Origin: Saccharothrix sp.
Lineage (GTDB): Bacteria; Actinomycetota; Actinomycetes; Mycobacteriales; Pseudonocardiaceae
Reading direction: 5' to 3'
Assembly: GCF_031180885.1 (NCBI RefSeq)
Contig: NZ_JAPSLK010000008.1
Location: 62,001-126,000 of the forward strand
DNA: 64,000 bases
In this document: positions 1 to 8,222 of the stretch, in pieces
Numbering within the stretch: the stretch's first letter is position 1
Layout of the letters: each line of letters begins with the position of its first letter
Notes under the pieces: model-generated
What the model was told of the DNA's origin: nothing
The model's database searches: none
The model's input: the letters and a program-made list of their open reading frames with translations, nothing else
Translations under genes and position numbers: made by a program

Positions 1-183
1 CGACTCGGCCAGCGGGGTGTCGAAGACCCGGGTCGAACCGAAGCGGGCCTCCAGGCCGTCGGTCACCCGGAACACGCCGCCCAGCGCGCCGACGTCCTCG
101 CCGAACACGAGCACGGTCGGGTCCTCGGCCAGCGCGTCGGCCAGCGCCCGGTTGAGCGCACCGGCCATCGAGACGGCGGTCAT
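1..183 (-). CDS. bkdB: Branched-chain 2-oxo acid dehydrogenase E1 beta subunit, N-terminal part
   Basis: Only the first 61 codons are in the window; the gene runs off the left edge. The N-terminus starts [18 protein letters not shown] and continues with VLVFGEDVG and [10 protein letters not shown], the usual opening of transketolase-like E1 beta subunits. E1 beta pairs with E1 alpha to decarboxylate branched-chain 2-oxo acids with thiamine diphosphate, giving acyl-CoA starters for branched fatty acids. The ATG overlaps the TGA of the upstream E1 alpha gene (ATGA), so the two are translationally coupled. The substrate class (branched 2-oxo acid rather than pyruvate) is inferred from the neighbouring Lrp regulator and is not proven. 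Confidence 0.88.
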   Translation of the reverse strand, partial: MTAVSMAGALNRALADALAEDPTVLVFGEDVGALGGVFRVTDGLEARFGSTRVFDTPLAES

Positions 184-1241
184 GCCAGTTCCTCCGCCAG
201 GATCGCGGCCTGCTCGCGCAGGTGTCGGGTGGGGGTCGCGTAGACGTGCTCGAACAACGACATCGGGTCGTGCTCGTGGTCGGTGTTCAGCGCGGCGCGG
301 ACGCCGGCGGCGAACTCCTCGGCCTCGGCGGCGACGGCGGCGCGGCGCTCGGGGGTCAGCAGGCCGCGCGCGGTCAGGTACGCCTCGACGCGGTCCACCG
401 GGTCGCGGTCCAGCCACGCGGCGACCTCGTCGGAGGTGCGGTAGCGGGTGGCGTCGTCGGCGTTGGTGTGGGCCTCGATGCGGTAGGTGATGGCCTCGAT
501 CAGGGTCGGGCCACCGGCTTCGACGGCTTCCTTGACCACGGCGTACACGGCCGCGGCGTCGTTGCCGTCGACCAGCACGGACGGCACGCCGTAGCCGATG
601 CCCTTGTGCGCCAACGACGGGGCGGCGTTCTGCTTGGACATGGGCACGCTGATCGCGTAGCCGTTGTTCTGCACCAGGAACACGACGGGAGCCTTCCAGA
701 CCCCGGCGAAGTTCAGCGCCTCGTGGGTGTCGCCCTCGCTGGTGGCGCCGTCGCCGACGAGGACGAGCGCGGCGGTGTCCTCGCCCTTGAGGCGGGCGGC
801 GTGCGCGAAGCCGACGGCGTGGAGGGTGTTGGTGGCCAGCGGGGTGCACTGCGGGCCCACGCGGTGCTCGTACGGGTCGTAGCCCAGGTGCCAGCCGCCC
901 TGGAGCAGGGTCAGGGTCTCGGCGGGGTCCACTCCCCTGGTCACCAGGGCGACGCAGTCGCGGTAGGTGGGGAACAGCCAGTCCTGCTCGCGCAGCGCCA
1001 GCACCGACCCGACCTCGCACGCCTCCTGCCCGCGCGACGACGGGTAGACGGCGAGGCGGCCCTGCTTGGTCAGCGCGGTGGCCTGGGTGTCGAAGCGGCG
1101 GCCGACGACCATGCGGCGGTGCAGTTCGAGCAGGACGTCGTCGTCGGGCATCGCCAGCGGCGAGTCCTCGACCGGCGAGCCGTCCTTGCGCAGCAGCGAC
1201 AGCGGTTCCGCTGTGGGCAGCAGTTCCCTCGTGGGGACCAT
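180..1241 (-). CDS. bkdA: Branched-chain 2-oxo acid dehydrogenase E1 alpha subunit
   Basis: 353 residues, the normal size for a bacterial E1 alpha. The thiamine-diphosphate motif is present: [18 protein letters not shown] starting near residue 160 and ending in the NN of [11 protein letters not shown]. Early residues [10 protein letters not shown] and the FPTYRD segment are also typical. With E1 beta it forms the decarboxylating component of the BCKDH complex. It is the first gene of a minus-strand bkd operon, coupled to E1 beta by an ATGA overlap, and is transcribed divergently from the Lrp-type regulator. Pyruvate dehydrogenase E1 alpha is the main alternative. Confidence 0.87.
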   Translation of the reverse strand: MVPTRELLPTAEPLSLLRKDGSPVEDSPLAMPDDDVLLELHRRMVVGRRFDTQATALTKQGRLAVYPSSRGQEACEVGSVLALREQDWLFPTYRDCVALVTRGVDPAETLTLLQGGWHLGYDPYEHRVGPQCTPLATNTLHAVGFAHAARLKGEDTAALVLVGDGATSEGDTHEALNFAGVWKAPVVFLVQNNGYAISVPMSKQNAAPSLAHKGIGYGVPSVLVDGNDAAAVYAVVKEAVEAGGPTLIEAITYRIEAHTNADDATRYRTSDEVAAWLDRDPVDRVEAYLTARGLLTPERRAAVAAEAEEFAAGVRAALNTDHEHDPMSLFEHVYATPTRHLREQAAILAEELA

Positions 1242-1360
1242 GGGCTCCTCCGACCCTCATGTGACGAGTGGGGGCATGGTCCGCGTCACACCGGCCAAAG
1301 TTCCAGCTTTGGGCCGCACATCTGGACGAACGGTCGCGCAGCCGGGTTACAGTGCGCCAC
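1242..1360. promoter_or_regulatory. Divergent promoter region between bkd genes and Lrp regulator
   Basis: 119 bases separate the divergent starts of E1 alpha (1241) and the Lrp-type gene (1361). No coding potential is seen. In many actinomycetes the divergent Lrp protein controls the bkd genes, so this is the expected operator region, but I could not define a specific binding site by eye. Confidence 0.4.
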
Positions 1361-1837
1361 ATGACGCCCAGGCCTGGACATTCGGCACCGCTCGACGCCA
1401 CCGACCGCCGCATCGTGGAGGCGCTGCGGGCGGACGGCCGGCTGTCGATGCGGGCGCTGGCGGAGAAGCTGCACATCTCGCGGGCGAGCGCGTACTCGCG
1501 GGTGGAGCGGCTGCACCGGGACGGGGTGATCACCGGGTACACGGCGGTGGTGGACCCGGAGCGGTACGGGTTCGGGATCTCGGCGTACGTGTACCTGAAG
1601 ATCAGCCAGCACTCGTGGAAGGCGGTGCGGCAGCGGGTGCTGGAGATCCCCGAGGTGTGGCACGGGGCGCTGGTGTCCGGGGACTACGACCTGGTGTTGC
1701 TGGTCCGGGCGCCGGACGCGCACAGCCTGCGGGACCTGGTGCTGTCGCGGTTGCAGACCATGCCGGACGTGACGTCGAGCCACACGGTGCTCATCCTCGA
1801 CGAGCTGCCGACCGACGGCCACCAGCCCAAGCTCTAG
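1361..1837 (+). CDS. Lrp/AsnC family transcriptional regulator
   Basis: 158 residues starting [20 protein letters not shown]. Residues about 14-60 form the AsnC-type helix-turn-helix ([20 protein letters not shown]), followed by the RAM ligand-binding domain with [14 protein letters not shown] and [13 protein letters not shown] chose the ATG at 1361 because earlier in-frame codons would add a tail with no similarity to the family. It is divergent from bkdA-bkdB and probably responds to branched-chain amino acids or their keto acids to control that operon (inference from family and position). Confidence 0.9.
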   Translation: MTPRPGHSAPLDATDRRIVEALRADGRLSMRALAEKLHISRASAYSRVERLHRDGVITGYTAVVDPERYGFGISAYVYLKISQHSWKAVRQRVLEIPEVWHGALVSGDYDLVLLVRAPDAHSLRDLVLSRLQTMPDVTSSHTVLILDELPTDGHQPKL

Positions 1838-1968
1838 AAGGGCCAGGTGGCGGCGCGGCCGGCTTCCAGGAGGCTGATCGCGTGGAACGAGTGGTCGCTG
1901 AGCCCGCCGAACGTGTGGCGGTGACGGGTGCCCGAAGTGCCGCGCGAGCGTGCCGCGCGCTCGGGGAG
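1834..1968 (-). pseudogene. Possible 3' remnant of a lost enzyme gene
   Basis: On the minus strand the frame ending at the TAG at 1836-1834 reads about 28 codons ending in [19 protein letters not shown], with nearly every third base G or C, as in real genes here. Upstream of about 1930 the frame loses sense and there is no start. It shares its stop position with the end of the Lrp gene in tail-to-tail arrangement. I read it as the leftover end of a deleted neighbour. The parent family is not recognised. Confidence 0.3.
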
Positions 1969-1988
1969 GTCACAACTGGTTTCCCCAG

Positions 1989-2672
1989 CTACCAACCAAA
2001 ATTTTGCGTCCAGTACGTGCCATATGAACCGCCGCGGGCCATGCCGACGCCGAGGGTCTTCAGCTTGCAGTTGAGGATGTTGGCGCGGTGGCCCGGGGAC
2101 TCCATCCAGCCCTTCACGACGGCTTCGGGCGTGCGCTGGCCGGCGGCGATGTTCTCCGCGCCCGGCGCCGGGTAGCCGGTGGCCTTGATGCGGTCGGCGA
2201 AGGTGCGGCCGTCCTTGGAGGTGTGGCTGAAGTAGTTCTGGGCGGCCATGTCCGCGCTGTGGCTTCGGGCGGCCTTGTCGAGGCGTTCGTCGACGCCCAG
2301 GGCGGGGCAGCCGTTGGCGGCGCGTTCGGCGTTGGTCAGGTTGAACACCTTGGCCTCGGCCGGTTCCACCTCGGTCTTGGTGGGCGAGGCCGGGGGTGTG
2401 GGCTGCTGCGGCGGGACCTCGGTGGTGGTCGCGGGCGGCTCGGGTGGGGTGGTGGTGGTGGTGGTTTCGGTGGTCGTCGTCGTGGTGGTGGGGGTGGTGG
2501 ACGACGACGAGGGTGAGGGTGACGTGGCCGGGGTGCCGGTCTGGGACGTCGTGCGGACCGTCGTGGTGGCCGTGGCGGTCACCATGCCGATCTCCTCGGG
2601 GTCGTCGCAACCCGCCAGCGCCAAGCCGGCCAGCGCCACGACAACGGGCAGTGCACGTTTCGAGCGGAACAC
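1989..2672 (-). CDS. CAP (SCP/PR1) domain lipoprotein with Thr/Pro-rich linker
   Basis: 227 residues from a GTG start at 2672, preceded by GAGG at 8 bases. The start gives MFRSKRALPVVVALAGLALAGC, a lipoprotein signal with lipobox LAGC, so the protein is predicted to be anchored outside the membrane. A long Thr/Ser/Pro linker (residues about 40-100) leads to a CAP domain: FNLTNAERAANGCPAL, HSADMAAQNYFSHTS, ENIAAGQRTPEAVVKGWM and SPGHRANILN carry the usual His/Glu/His signature. CAP-domain proteins are common in actinomycetes; their biochemical role is mostly unknown. An in-frame start at 2855 exists but would hide the signal peptide inside the protein. Confidence 0.85.
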   Translation of the reverse strand: MFRSKRALPVVVALAGLALAGCDDPEEIGMVTATATTTVRTTSQTGTPATSPSPSSSSTTPTTTTTTTETTTTTTPPEPPATTTEVPPQQPTPPASPTKTEVEPAEAKVFNLTNAERAANGCPALGVDERLDKAARSHSADMAAQNYFSHTSKDGRTFADRIKATGYPAPGAENIAAGQRTPEAVVKGWMESPGHRANILNCKLKTLGVGMARGGSYGTYWTQNFGW

Positions 2673-2915
2673 GCGGAAAACCTCATCTGCATTCGACGGC
2701 TTTTCGGGTGCGGCGACCGCACGAGCGCCTTTTCGCAGGGTAGGCACTGCGGTCGCCGCACCGAACGCGGATTGGGGCCACCGGGCAAGGGGGAGAGCGC
2801 TGCGGCCGACCTCAATTCCGGAAATGACCTTGCCAACCATTTCCCGGAATGTCAACCAGCGATTTATTTAAGGAACATTTAAAGGTGCCATCAGGTGCGC
2901 CAAAGAAAGCGCCGG

Positions 2916-4199
2916 CTAGCCTTGGTGCTCCGGCAGCCGGGTCAGCCGCAACTGCACCCGGGTGCCCCCGAGCGGGCCGCGGTCCACGACCAGCGAGCCC
3001 CCGGTGGACTCGGCCGCGCGGCGGGCGATGTCGAGTCCGAGACCGGTGGAGCCGGCGCTGCTGCTTCCACGGCGCAGCGCCGTCTCCAGGTCCGCGATCC
3101 CCGGCCCCGCGTCCTCGATGACGATCACCACCTGCTCGGGCCGGTGGAACAGCGCCACCACGAACCCGGTGCCCTCCGGCGTGTGCCGGAAGATGTTGCC
3201 CAGCACCACGTCCATCGCCGCGGCCAGGTCGCTGCGGGTCAGCGGCACGAACGCGCGCCGCTCGGTGCCGCGCAGGTTCCACAGCCGGTTCTGGTCGTCG
3301 GCCAGCGCCGACCAGAACACCAGCCGGTCGTGCACGACCTGCGCCGCGTCGCACCGCCCGCCGTCGGGGTCGGCCAACTCCTTGCGGGCGGCCCGGATCA
3401 GCTCGTTGACCTCCCGCTCCAGCGCGTGCACGGCCTGGCGGACCCGGTTCGCGGACGGGTCGGTGCCCAGCGTCTCGGAGTCCAGGCGCAGCGCGGTCAA
3501 CGGGGTGCGCAGCCGGTGCGACAGGTCGGCCAGGATCTCCCGCTCGTTGGCCACCAACTGGCCGATCCGGTCGGCCATCCGGTTGAACGCGCCGCCCGCC
3601 TCGGCCAGCTCCGGCGGACCGCTCGGCGTCACGCGCGCGGTCAGGTCGCCCTGCTCCATCCGCCGCGCCCCGTCCGCCAGCGCCTGCGACGCCCGCACCA
3701 CCCGCGCCCCCAACCGGTCCGCGACCAGCACCGACGCCAGCACCAGCGACACCGCCACCCCGGACAGCGCGAGCCACGCCGACGTGACGCCCCGGGACAA
3801 CTCGGCCGACGGCACGAACGCCTCCACCACCGCGACCCGGGCCTCCCCCAGCACCACGGGTTGCAGGTGGACCCACCCCTCGGGCACCGGCGCGCTGAAC
3901 GCCAACCCCTTCTCCCGCGCCTCCCGCAACTGGTCCCCGGTCGCCTTGACCTCGCCCACCACCTGACCGCCGGGCAGGTGCACCGCGACCCGCCCGGAGA
4001 TCGACGCCAGCGCCTGCTGCACCGTCGCCGGGTCCTGGGTGATCACCAGCACCGGCGTCAGCGCCCCCGCCTGCCGCTCCGCGTCGGTCACCGCCCGGTC
4101 CTCGGCCAGCTGCCGCACCACCAGGGCCAGCGGGATCAGGAACGCCAGCGCCACCATCGACGTGACGGCCAGCGACACCAGGGCGAGCGAGCGACGCAC
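2916..4199 (-). CDS. Sensor histidine kinase of a two-component system
   Basis: 427 residues with GTG start. One membrane segment near the N-terminus (VSLAVTSMVALAFLIPLALV), an extracytoplasmic sensor of about 100 residues, a second membrane segment (LSGVAVSLVLASVLVADRLG), then HAMP. The phospho-acceptor box is ILADLSHRLRTPLTALRL (near residue 225) and the ATPase domain has LGNIFRHTPEGT, IEDAGPGI and GSTGLGLDIARR. It autophosphorylates on His and passes the phosphate to the upstream regulator; only one base separates the regulator's stop from this GTG. The signal is unknown. Confidence 0.9.
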   Translation of the reverse strand: MRRSLALVSLAVTSMVALAFLIPLALVVRQLAEDRAVTDAERQAGALTPVLVITQDPATVQQALASISGRVAVHLPGGQVVGEVKATGDQLREAREKGLAFSAPVPEGWVHLQPVVLGEARVAVVEAFVPSAELSRGVTSAWLALSGVAVSLVLASVLVADRLGARVVRASQALADGARRMEQGDLTARVTPSGPPELAEAGGAFNRMADRIGQLVANEREILADLSHRLRTPLTALRLDSETLGTDPSANRVRQAVHALEREVNELIRAARKELADPDGGRCDAAQVVHDRLVFWSALADDQNRLWNLRGTERRAFVPLTRSDLAAAMDVVLGNIFRHTPEGTGFVVALFHRPEQVVIVIEDAGPGIADLETALRRGSSSAGSTGLGLDIARRAAESTGGSLVVDRGPLGGTRVQLRLTRLPEHQG

Positions 4200-4200
4200 G

Positions 4201-4881
4201 TCACTGCGCCGCGGTCAGCTTGAACCCGACACCGCGCACGGTGTGCAGGTAGCGCGGCTGCGCGGCCCGCTCCCCCAGCTTGCGGCGCAGCCACGACAGG
4301 TGCACGTCCAGGGTCTGGTCGTCGTGCCGGCCGGGCAGGTTCCACAGGTTCGCCAGCAGCTCCGCCCGCGGCACGACCTTGCCCTCCCGAGCCGCCAGGT
4401 AGGCCAGCAGGTCGAACTCCTTGCGCGTCAGGTTCAGCTCCCGCCCACCCAGCCGCGCCTCGCGGCGGTCCAGGTCGATGGTCAACTGCCCGATCCGGAT
4501 CGGCTCCGGCCGGTCCTCCTTGCGCGCCCGGCGCAGCACCGCCGACAACCGCGCCGCCAGGTGCTCGCTGGAGAACGGCTTGACCAGGTAGTCGTCCGCG
4601 CCCGCGTTGAGCAGCCGCACGATCTCGGCCTCGTCGTCACGGGCGGTCGCCACGATCACCGGCACGTCGCACACCCCGCGCATCATCCGCAACGCGTCCG
4701 CGCCGTCCATGTCCGGCAACCCCAGGTCCAGCACGACGAGGTCGAACGTGGCACCCGCGACCTCCCGCAACGCCTCCAGCGCCGTGCCCACCGGCAGCAC
4801 CGCGTGCCCCAGCCCGGTCAACGCGCGCGACACCGCCGACCGCACCACCGGGTCGTCCTCGACGAGCAGCACCGAGACCAT
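4201..4881 (-). CDS. OmpR/PhoB-type response regulator
   Basis: 226 residues from the ATG at 4881 (MVSVLLVEDDPVVRSAVSRA). The receiver has the acidic pair in VEDD, the phosphorylated Asp in DLVVLDLGLPDMDG and the conserved Lys in DDYLVKPFSSEHL. Residues about 125-226 are a winged-helix DNA-binding domain (GGRELNLTRKEFDLLAYLA, DVHLSWLRRKLG). It is first in a two-gene minus-strand operon with the histidine kinase. Longer upstream reading frames are open only because of GC content. Targets are unknown. Confidence 0.92.
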   Translation of the reverse strand: MVSVLLVEDDPVVRSAVSRALTGLGHAVLPVGTALEALREVAGATFDLVVLDLGLPDMDGADALRMMRGVCDVPVIVATARDDEAEIVRLLNAGADDYLVKPFSSEHLAARLSAVLRRARKEDRPEPIRIGQLTIDLDRREARLGGRELNLTRKEFDLLAYLAAREGKVVPRAELLANLWNLPGRHDDQTLDVHLSWLRRKLGERAAQPRYLHTVRGVGFKLTAAQ

Positions 4882-5050
4882 GGCGGGCACCGTAACGCCC
4901 CTGGTCGCGACCGCCGGGAATACCCCGCGGATCAGCGGCCCAGTTGACGTATTCGGCACCACGAAGTGCCTGGTCCTTCCCCGCGTGCGCGGACCGGCGT
5001 ACAGGTCAGGGGCACTGCTTTTCGCACACCGCACCACCGAGAGGGCCGTG

Positions 5051-6358
5051 ATGACCGTTCTCGCTGCCGCGCCGCCGTCCCCGATCGGCGCGCACCAGAT
5101 GCTCGTGTTCCTGCTCCAACTGGCCGTGCTGCTGGGCGCGGCGTTGGCGCTGGGCAAGCTCGCGGCCCGGTTCGGCTTACCCCAGGTGGTCGGCGAGCTG
5201 ACGGCCGGCGTCCTGCTCGGCCCGTCGCTGCTGGCCCACGTCCTGCCCGGCCTGTCCGGCTGGCTGTTCCCGCCGGTGGACACCCAGATCCACCTGCTCG
5301 ACGCGGTGGGACAGCTGGGTGTGCTGCTGCTGGTCGGGTTCACCGGGATGCACATCGACATGCCGATGGTCCGCAGGCGCGGCCGCACGGCGCTGTGGGT
5401 GTCGCTGGGCGGGTTGCTCATCCCGCTGGCGCTGGGGGTCGCGGTCGGGTTCGCCCTGCCCGCCTCCCTGCTGTCCGGCGGCAACGAGACCCTGGTGTTC
5501 GCGTTGTTCCTCGGCGTCGCGATGTGCGTGTCCGCCATCCCGGTCATCGCCAAGACCCTGGTGGAGCTGAACCTGTTGCACCGCAACATCGGCCAGCTCA
5601 CCATCAGCGCCGCCGCCGTGGACGACATCGTCGGCTGGTCGCTGCTGTCGGTGGTGTCCGCGATGGCCACCACCGGGCTGCGCTTCGGCCACGTCGCCCT
5701 GACCATCGGCAGCCTCGTCGCCGCCCTGCTGGTCGCGGTCCTCATCGGACGCCCGGCGGTCAAGACCGCGCTGACCCTGGCGAACCGGTCCAACGACGCC
5801 GGACCGACCGTCGCCGCCGTGGTGCTGCTGCTGGTCGCCTGCGCCGCCGGCACCCACGCGCTGGGCCTCGAACCGATCCTGGGCACGTTCCTGTGCGGCA
5901 TCCTGCTCGGCACCTCAGGCTTGTTGGGCCGCCGCAAGCTCGCGCCGCTGCGCACCATCACCATGGCCGTGCTGGCGCCGATCTTCTTCGCCACCGCGGG
6001 CCTGCGCATGGACCTCAGCCTGCTCGGCCAGTGGCCCGTGCTGGCCTCGGCGCTGGTGGTGCTGGCCATCGCGATCGGCGGCAAGTTCCTGGGGGCCTAC
6101 CTGGGCGCGCGGCTGTCCAAGCTGACCCACTGGGAGGGTTTGGCGCTGGGGGCGGGGTTGAACGCGCGGGGCGTCATCGAGGTGATCGTGGCGATGGTCG
6201 GCCTGCGGGTCGGGGTGTTGACGACCGCCGGGTACACGATCGTCGTGCTGGTCGCGGTCGTGACTTCGTTGATGGCGCCGCCGATGCTGCGGTACGCGGT
6301 GAAGCACATCGAGACCACCGACGAGGAACGCCGGCGGGAGCAGACCTTCGCCGGCTGA
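5051..6358 (+). CDS. CPA2/Kef-type cation:proton antiporter
   Basis: 435 residues, mostly membrane helices (about 12-13). The start ATG at 5051 follows GAGGG at 5041 and precedes an export-ready first helix (MLVFLLQLAVLLGAALALGK). Family features include RFGLPQVVGELTAGVLLGPS near the N-terminus and AAAVDDIVGWSLL (the DD pair of the ion-binding site). It should exchange Na+ or K+ for protons across the cytoplasmic membrane. No TrkA-N domain follows, so it is a short form. It is divergent from the two-component system, which might control it, but this is not shown. Confidence 0.87.
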   Translation: MTVLAAAPPSPIGAHQMLVFLLQLAVLLGAALALGKLAARFGLPQVVGELTAGVLLGPSLLAHVLPGLSGWLFPPVDTQIHLLDAVGQLGVLLLVGFTGMHIDMPMVRRRGRTALWVSLGGLLIPLALGVAVGFALPASLLSGGNETLVFALFLGVAMCVSAIPVIAKTLVELNLLHRNIGQLTISAAAVDDIVGWSLLSVVSAMATTGLRFGHVALTIGSLVAALLVAVLIGRPAVKTALTLANRSNDAGPTVAAVVLLLVACAAGTHALGLEPILGTFLCGILLGTSGLLGRRKLAPLRTITMAVLAPIFFATAGLRMDLSLLGQWPVLASALVVLAIAIGGKFLGAYLGARLSKLTHWEGLALGAGLNARGVIEVIVAMVGLRVGVLTTAGYTIVVLVAVVTSLMAPPMLRYAVKHIETTDEERRREQTFAG

Positions 6359-6360
6359 GG

Positions 6361-7158
6361 TCACCGGACGCGGTGCAGGACCTCCGTGCGCAGGTCGTGG
6401 GCCGCGGTGGTGGCCGGGTCGTCCAGGTAGCGCTCGAAGACCGGCCCGGTCGGGTGGTGGCGGTGCTCGTGCAGCCAGCGGACCAGACCGTGGTAGGCGA
6501 TGGGCAGCGCGTCGAGCGGACCCTCGTGGACGACCCGGGCGAACCGGCCACCCGGCCACGGCTCGACGCGCAGCCCACCCAACGGTCCGGCGGGAGGGTG
6601 GTCGACCTCCAGCCGGACCCGGACGGTGAAGCTGTCGACGAGCTTGAGCGGGTACTCGCCCACGACCGGCGCCCCGGTGTCCGCGCCCGCCCGCCCGGCC
6701 AGGTCGAGGAGCCGATCCACCAGCGCCGCCGCGTCGTGGCCGATCGTGTCGGCGTGCGCCGGGCCGGACAGCACCAGGGTCACGCGGTCGGGGCGCTCGG
6801 TGATGTCGGGCCGCACGTCCGGCAGGCGCGGGGCGTCCCGGAGCGCGTCGAGCAGGGCCAGGGCGCGTTCGGCCTGCGCCATCCGGCGGCGCAGGCGGAC
6901 GCGTTCGGCGGCCAGGACCTCGTGCAGCGGGGTACCGCCCACCAGGTGCTCTTTGATGCGGTTCAACGGGGTTCCGAGATCGCGCAGGGTCGTCACGCAC
7001 AGCACGTCGCCGAGCTGGTCCCACCGGTAGTAGCGGTAGTTCGTGGCGGGGTCGACCCGGGCGGGCACCACCACGCCGAGCGCGTGGTAGTGCCGCAGGG
7101 CCTTGACCGTGACGCGCGCGGCCTCGGCGAACACGCCGATCGGCACGAGGTCAGACAT
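6361..7158 (-). CDS. MerR family regulator with GyrI-like effector domain
   Basis: 265 residues. The N-terminal winged helix (PIGVFAEAARVTVKALRHYH, then YRYYRWDQL) and the long linker helix are typical of MerR; residues about 120-265 resemble the GyrI-like drug-binding domain found in BmrR/TipA-type multidrug sensors (LVDSFTVRVRLEV, RFARVVHEGPLDALP). The ATG overlaps the TGA of the upstream VOC gene by 8 bases, so both come from one transcript. It probably represses or activates its own operon through the dyad at 7575-7589. Confidence 0.85.
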   Translation of the reverse strand: MSDLVPIGVFAEAARVTVKALRHYHALGVVVPARVDPATNYRYYRWDQLGDVLCVTTLRDLGTPLNRIKEHLVGGTPLHEVLAAERVRLRRRMAQAERALALLDALRDAPRLPDVRPDITERPDRVTLVLSGPAHADTIGHDAAALVDRLLDLAGRAGADTGAPVVGEYPLKLVDSFTVRVRLEVDHPPAGPLGGLRVEPWPGGRFARVVHEGPLDALPIAYHGLVRWLHEHRHHPTGPVFERYLDDPATTAAHDLRTEVLHRVR

Positions 7159-7558
7159 AGGAGTCCGCGTGCTCGGCGTCCGGCGGGATCGGCTTGATCA
7201 CGTCCACCATCGTGCCGCTCGGGTCGAGCGTGATGAAGTGCCGCTGCCCCCAGGGCTCGTCACGCAGGTCCAGCAGCATGGTCAAACCGGCGGCCACCGC
7301 GTTCTTGTGGACGGTGTCGACGTCGTCGACCTCGATGGCGATCAGGGTGCCAGCAGGCCGGTTGCGGTGGCCTTCGGGGACGCTGCCGTGGTCGCGCTGG
7401 ACGACGCCGATCTGGGGGTGCGGCGGTGTTGGCGCCTGGAGCTGCACGTACCAGTCGTTCTCGAAGACCGTGGTCATGCCGAACAGCAATGCGTAGAAGT
7501 CGCGGGTGGCCGCGATGTCGTCGGAGCAGATCGTCGGGAAGATGCCGGTGATCATCAT
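7151..7558 (-). CDS. VOC (glyoxalase/bleomycin-resistance) family protein
   Basis: 135 residues. It opens ITGIFPTICSDDIAATRDFY and shows paired beta-alpha-beta-beta-beta units with IAIEVDDVDTVHKNAVAAGL and ends near FITLDPSGTMVDVIKP. Such proteins bind metals or sequester small toxic molecules; the precise substrate cannot be read from sequence. It is the first gene of an operon with the MerR regulator, which suggests inducible detoxification or drug sensing. The start coincides with the predicted transcription start of the MerR-type promoter, so the message may be leaderless. Confidence 0.85.
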   Translation of the reverse strand: MMITGIFPTICSDDIAATRDFYALLFGMTTVFENDWYVQLQAPTPPHPQIGVVQRDHGSVPEGHRNRPAGTLIAIEVDDVDTVHKNAVAAGLTMLLDLRDEPWGQRHFITLDPSGTMVDVIKPIPPDAEHADSYV

Positions 7559-7564
7559 GGCGGG

Positions 7565-7595
7565 AGCGTGGAGTCTCCCCTCGGGGGAGGGTCAA
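7565..7595 (-). promoter_or_regulatory. MerR-type promoter with dyad operator in a long spacer
   Basis: On the minus strand there is a -35-like TTGACC (7595-7590), a 19-base spacer holding the dyad CTCCCC-CGA-GGGGAG (7589-7575), then CACGCT (7570-7565) at the -10 place. MerR regulators act at promoters whose spacer is stretched to 19-20 bases with the operator inside it, which is the arrangement here. Initiation about seven bases on would fall at 7558, the A of the VOC start codon. Confidence 0.6.
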
Positions 7596-7614
7596 CCCGC
7601 CGGCTGCCGGCAGG

Positions 7615-8136
7615 ATGGCGCGCGTGATCCGGGGCCTCCAGTACTTCGCGGCGTGGACGGCGTCCACGGCCGTCGCGGTCGCCCTGTCCTGGCTGGGCAT
7701 CCGGTTCGTGTTGGACGCGGGCGTCCCCGAACGGCCCCGCCTGGTCGCCGGCCCCACCCAGCAGTCCAGCGCGGTGCCCACCACCACGACGACGATTACC
7801 ACCACGGTCACGACCACAACCACCGTCGTCACCACCACTCCCCCGACGACCACCACCACCGTCCCGCCGCTACCGCCGGAGAACGGGACGTGGAGCGAGC
7901 AGAACGGCGAATCCGTCTACCTGCGCAGCTTCCGGCTCCAGGGCGGCGTCGCGGCGATCCGCTTCTCCGCGTCCGAGATCGAACCCATCTCCGCCACCCC
8001 GCGCCAGGGCTTCGCCGCCAGCGTCGAACAGCCCGCCGACGCGGTCGTGGTGGAGTTCGTCAGCGCCGGGCACCGGTCGCGGCTGGAAGCGACGTGGATC
8101 AACGGGCCGCAGTGGCGCATCGTCGAATCCGGCTGA
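7615..8136 (+). CDS. Membrane-anchored protein with Thr-rich linker, unknown function
   Basis: 173 residues. An N-terminal membrane segment (YFAAWTASTAVAVALSWLGI) is followed by a Thr-rich stretch at about residues 50-82 and a C-terminal soluble domain of about 85 residues with SVYLRSFRLQGGVAAIRFSA and VVVEFVSAGHRSRLEATW. The tail is predicted to lie outside the membrane. The family is not recognised; similar small actinomycete proteins are called hypothetical. The gene is divergent from the VOC/MerR operon and its promoter overlaps or abuts the MerR operator. Confidence 0.75.
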   Translation: MARVIRGLQYFAAWTASTAVAVALSWLGIRFVLDAGVPERPRLVAGPTQQSSAVPTTTTTITTTVTTTTTVVTTTPPTTTTTVPPLPPENGTWSEQNGESVYLRSFRLQGGVAAIRFSASEIEPISATPRQGFAASVEQPADAVVVEFVSAGHRSRLEATWINGPQWRIVESG

Positions 8137-8222
8137 GGGTCAGCCGGCCAACGCCACGCGACACCCAGCAAAGCCCGTCTTAGCACCATGTCCGCCCCCA
8201 CTCTTCCGGAGCACAACCGCCC

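Noticed and set aside
4201-6084. A long minus-strand frame joining the response regulator to 400 extra residues
   Set aside because: The extra part lies opposite the antiporter gene and has no family features; the regulator has its own normal start at 4881.
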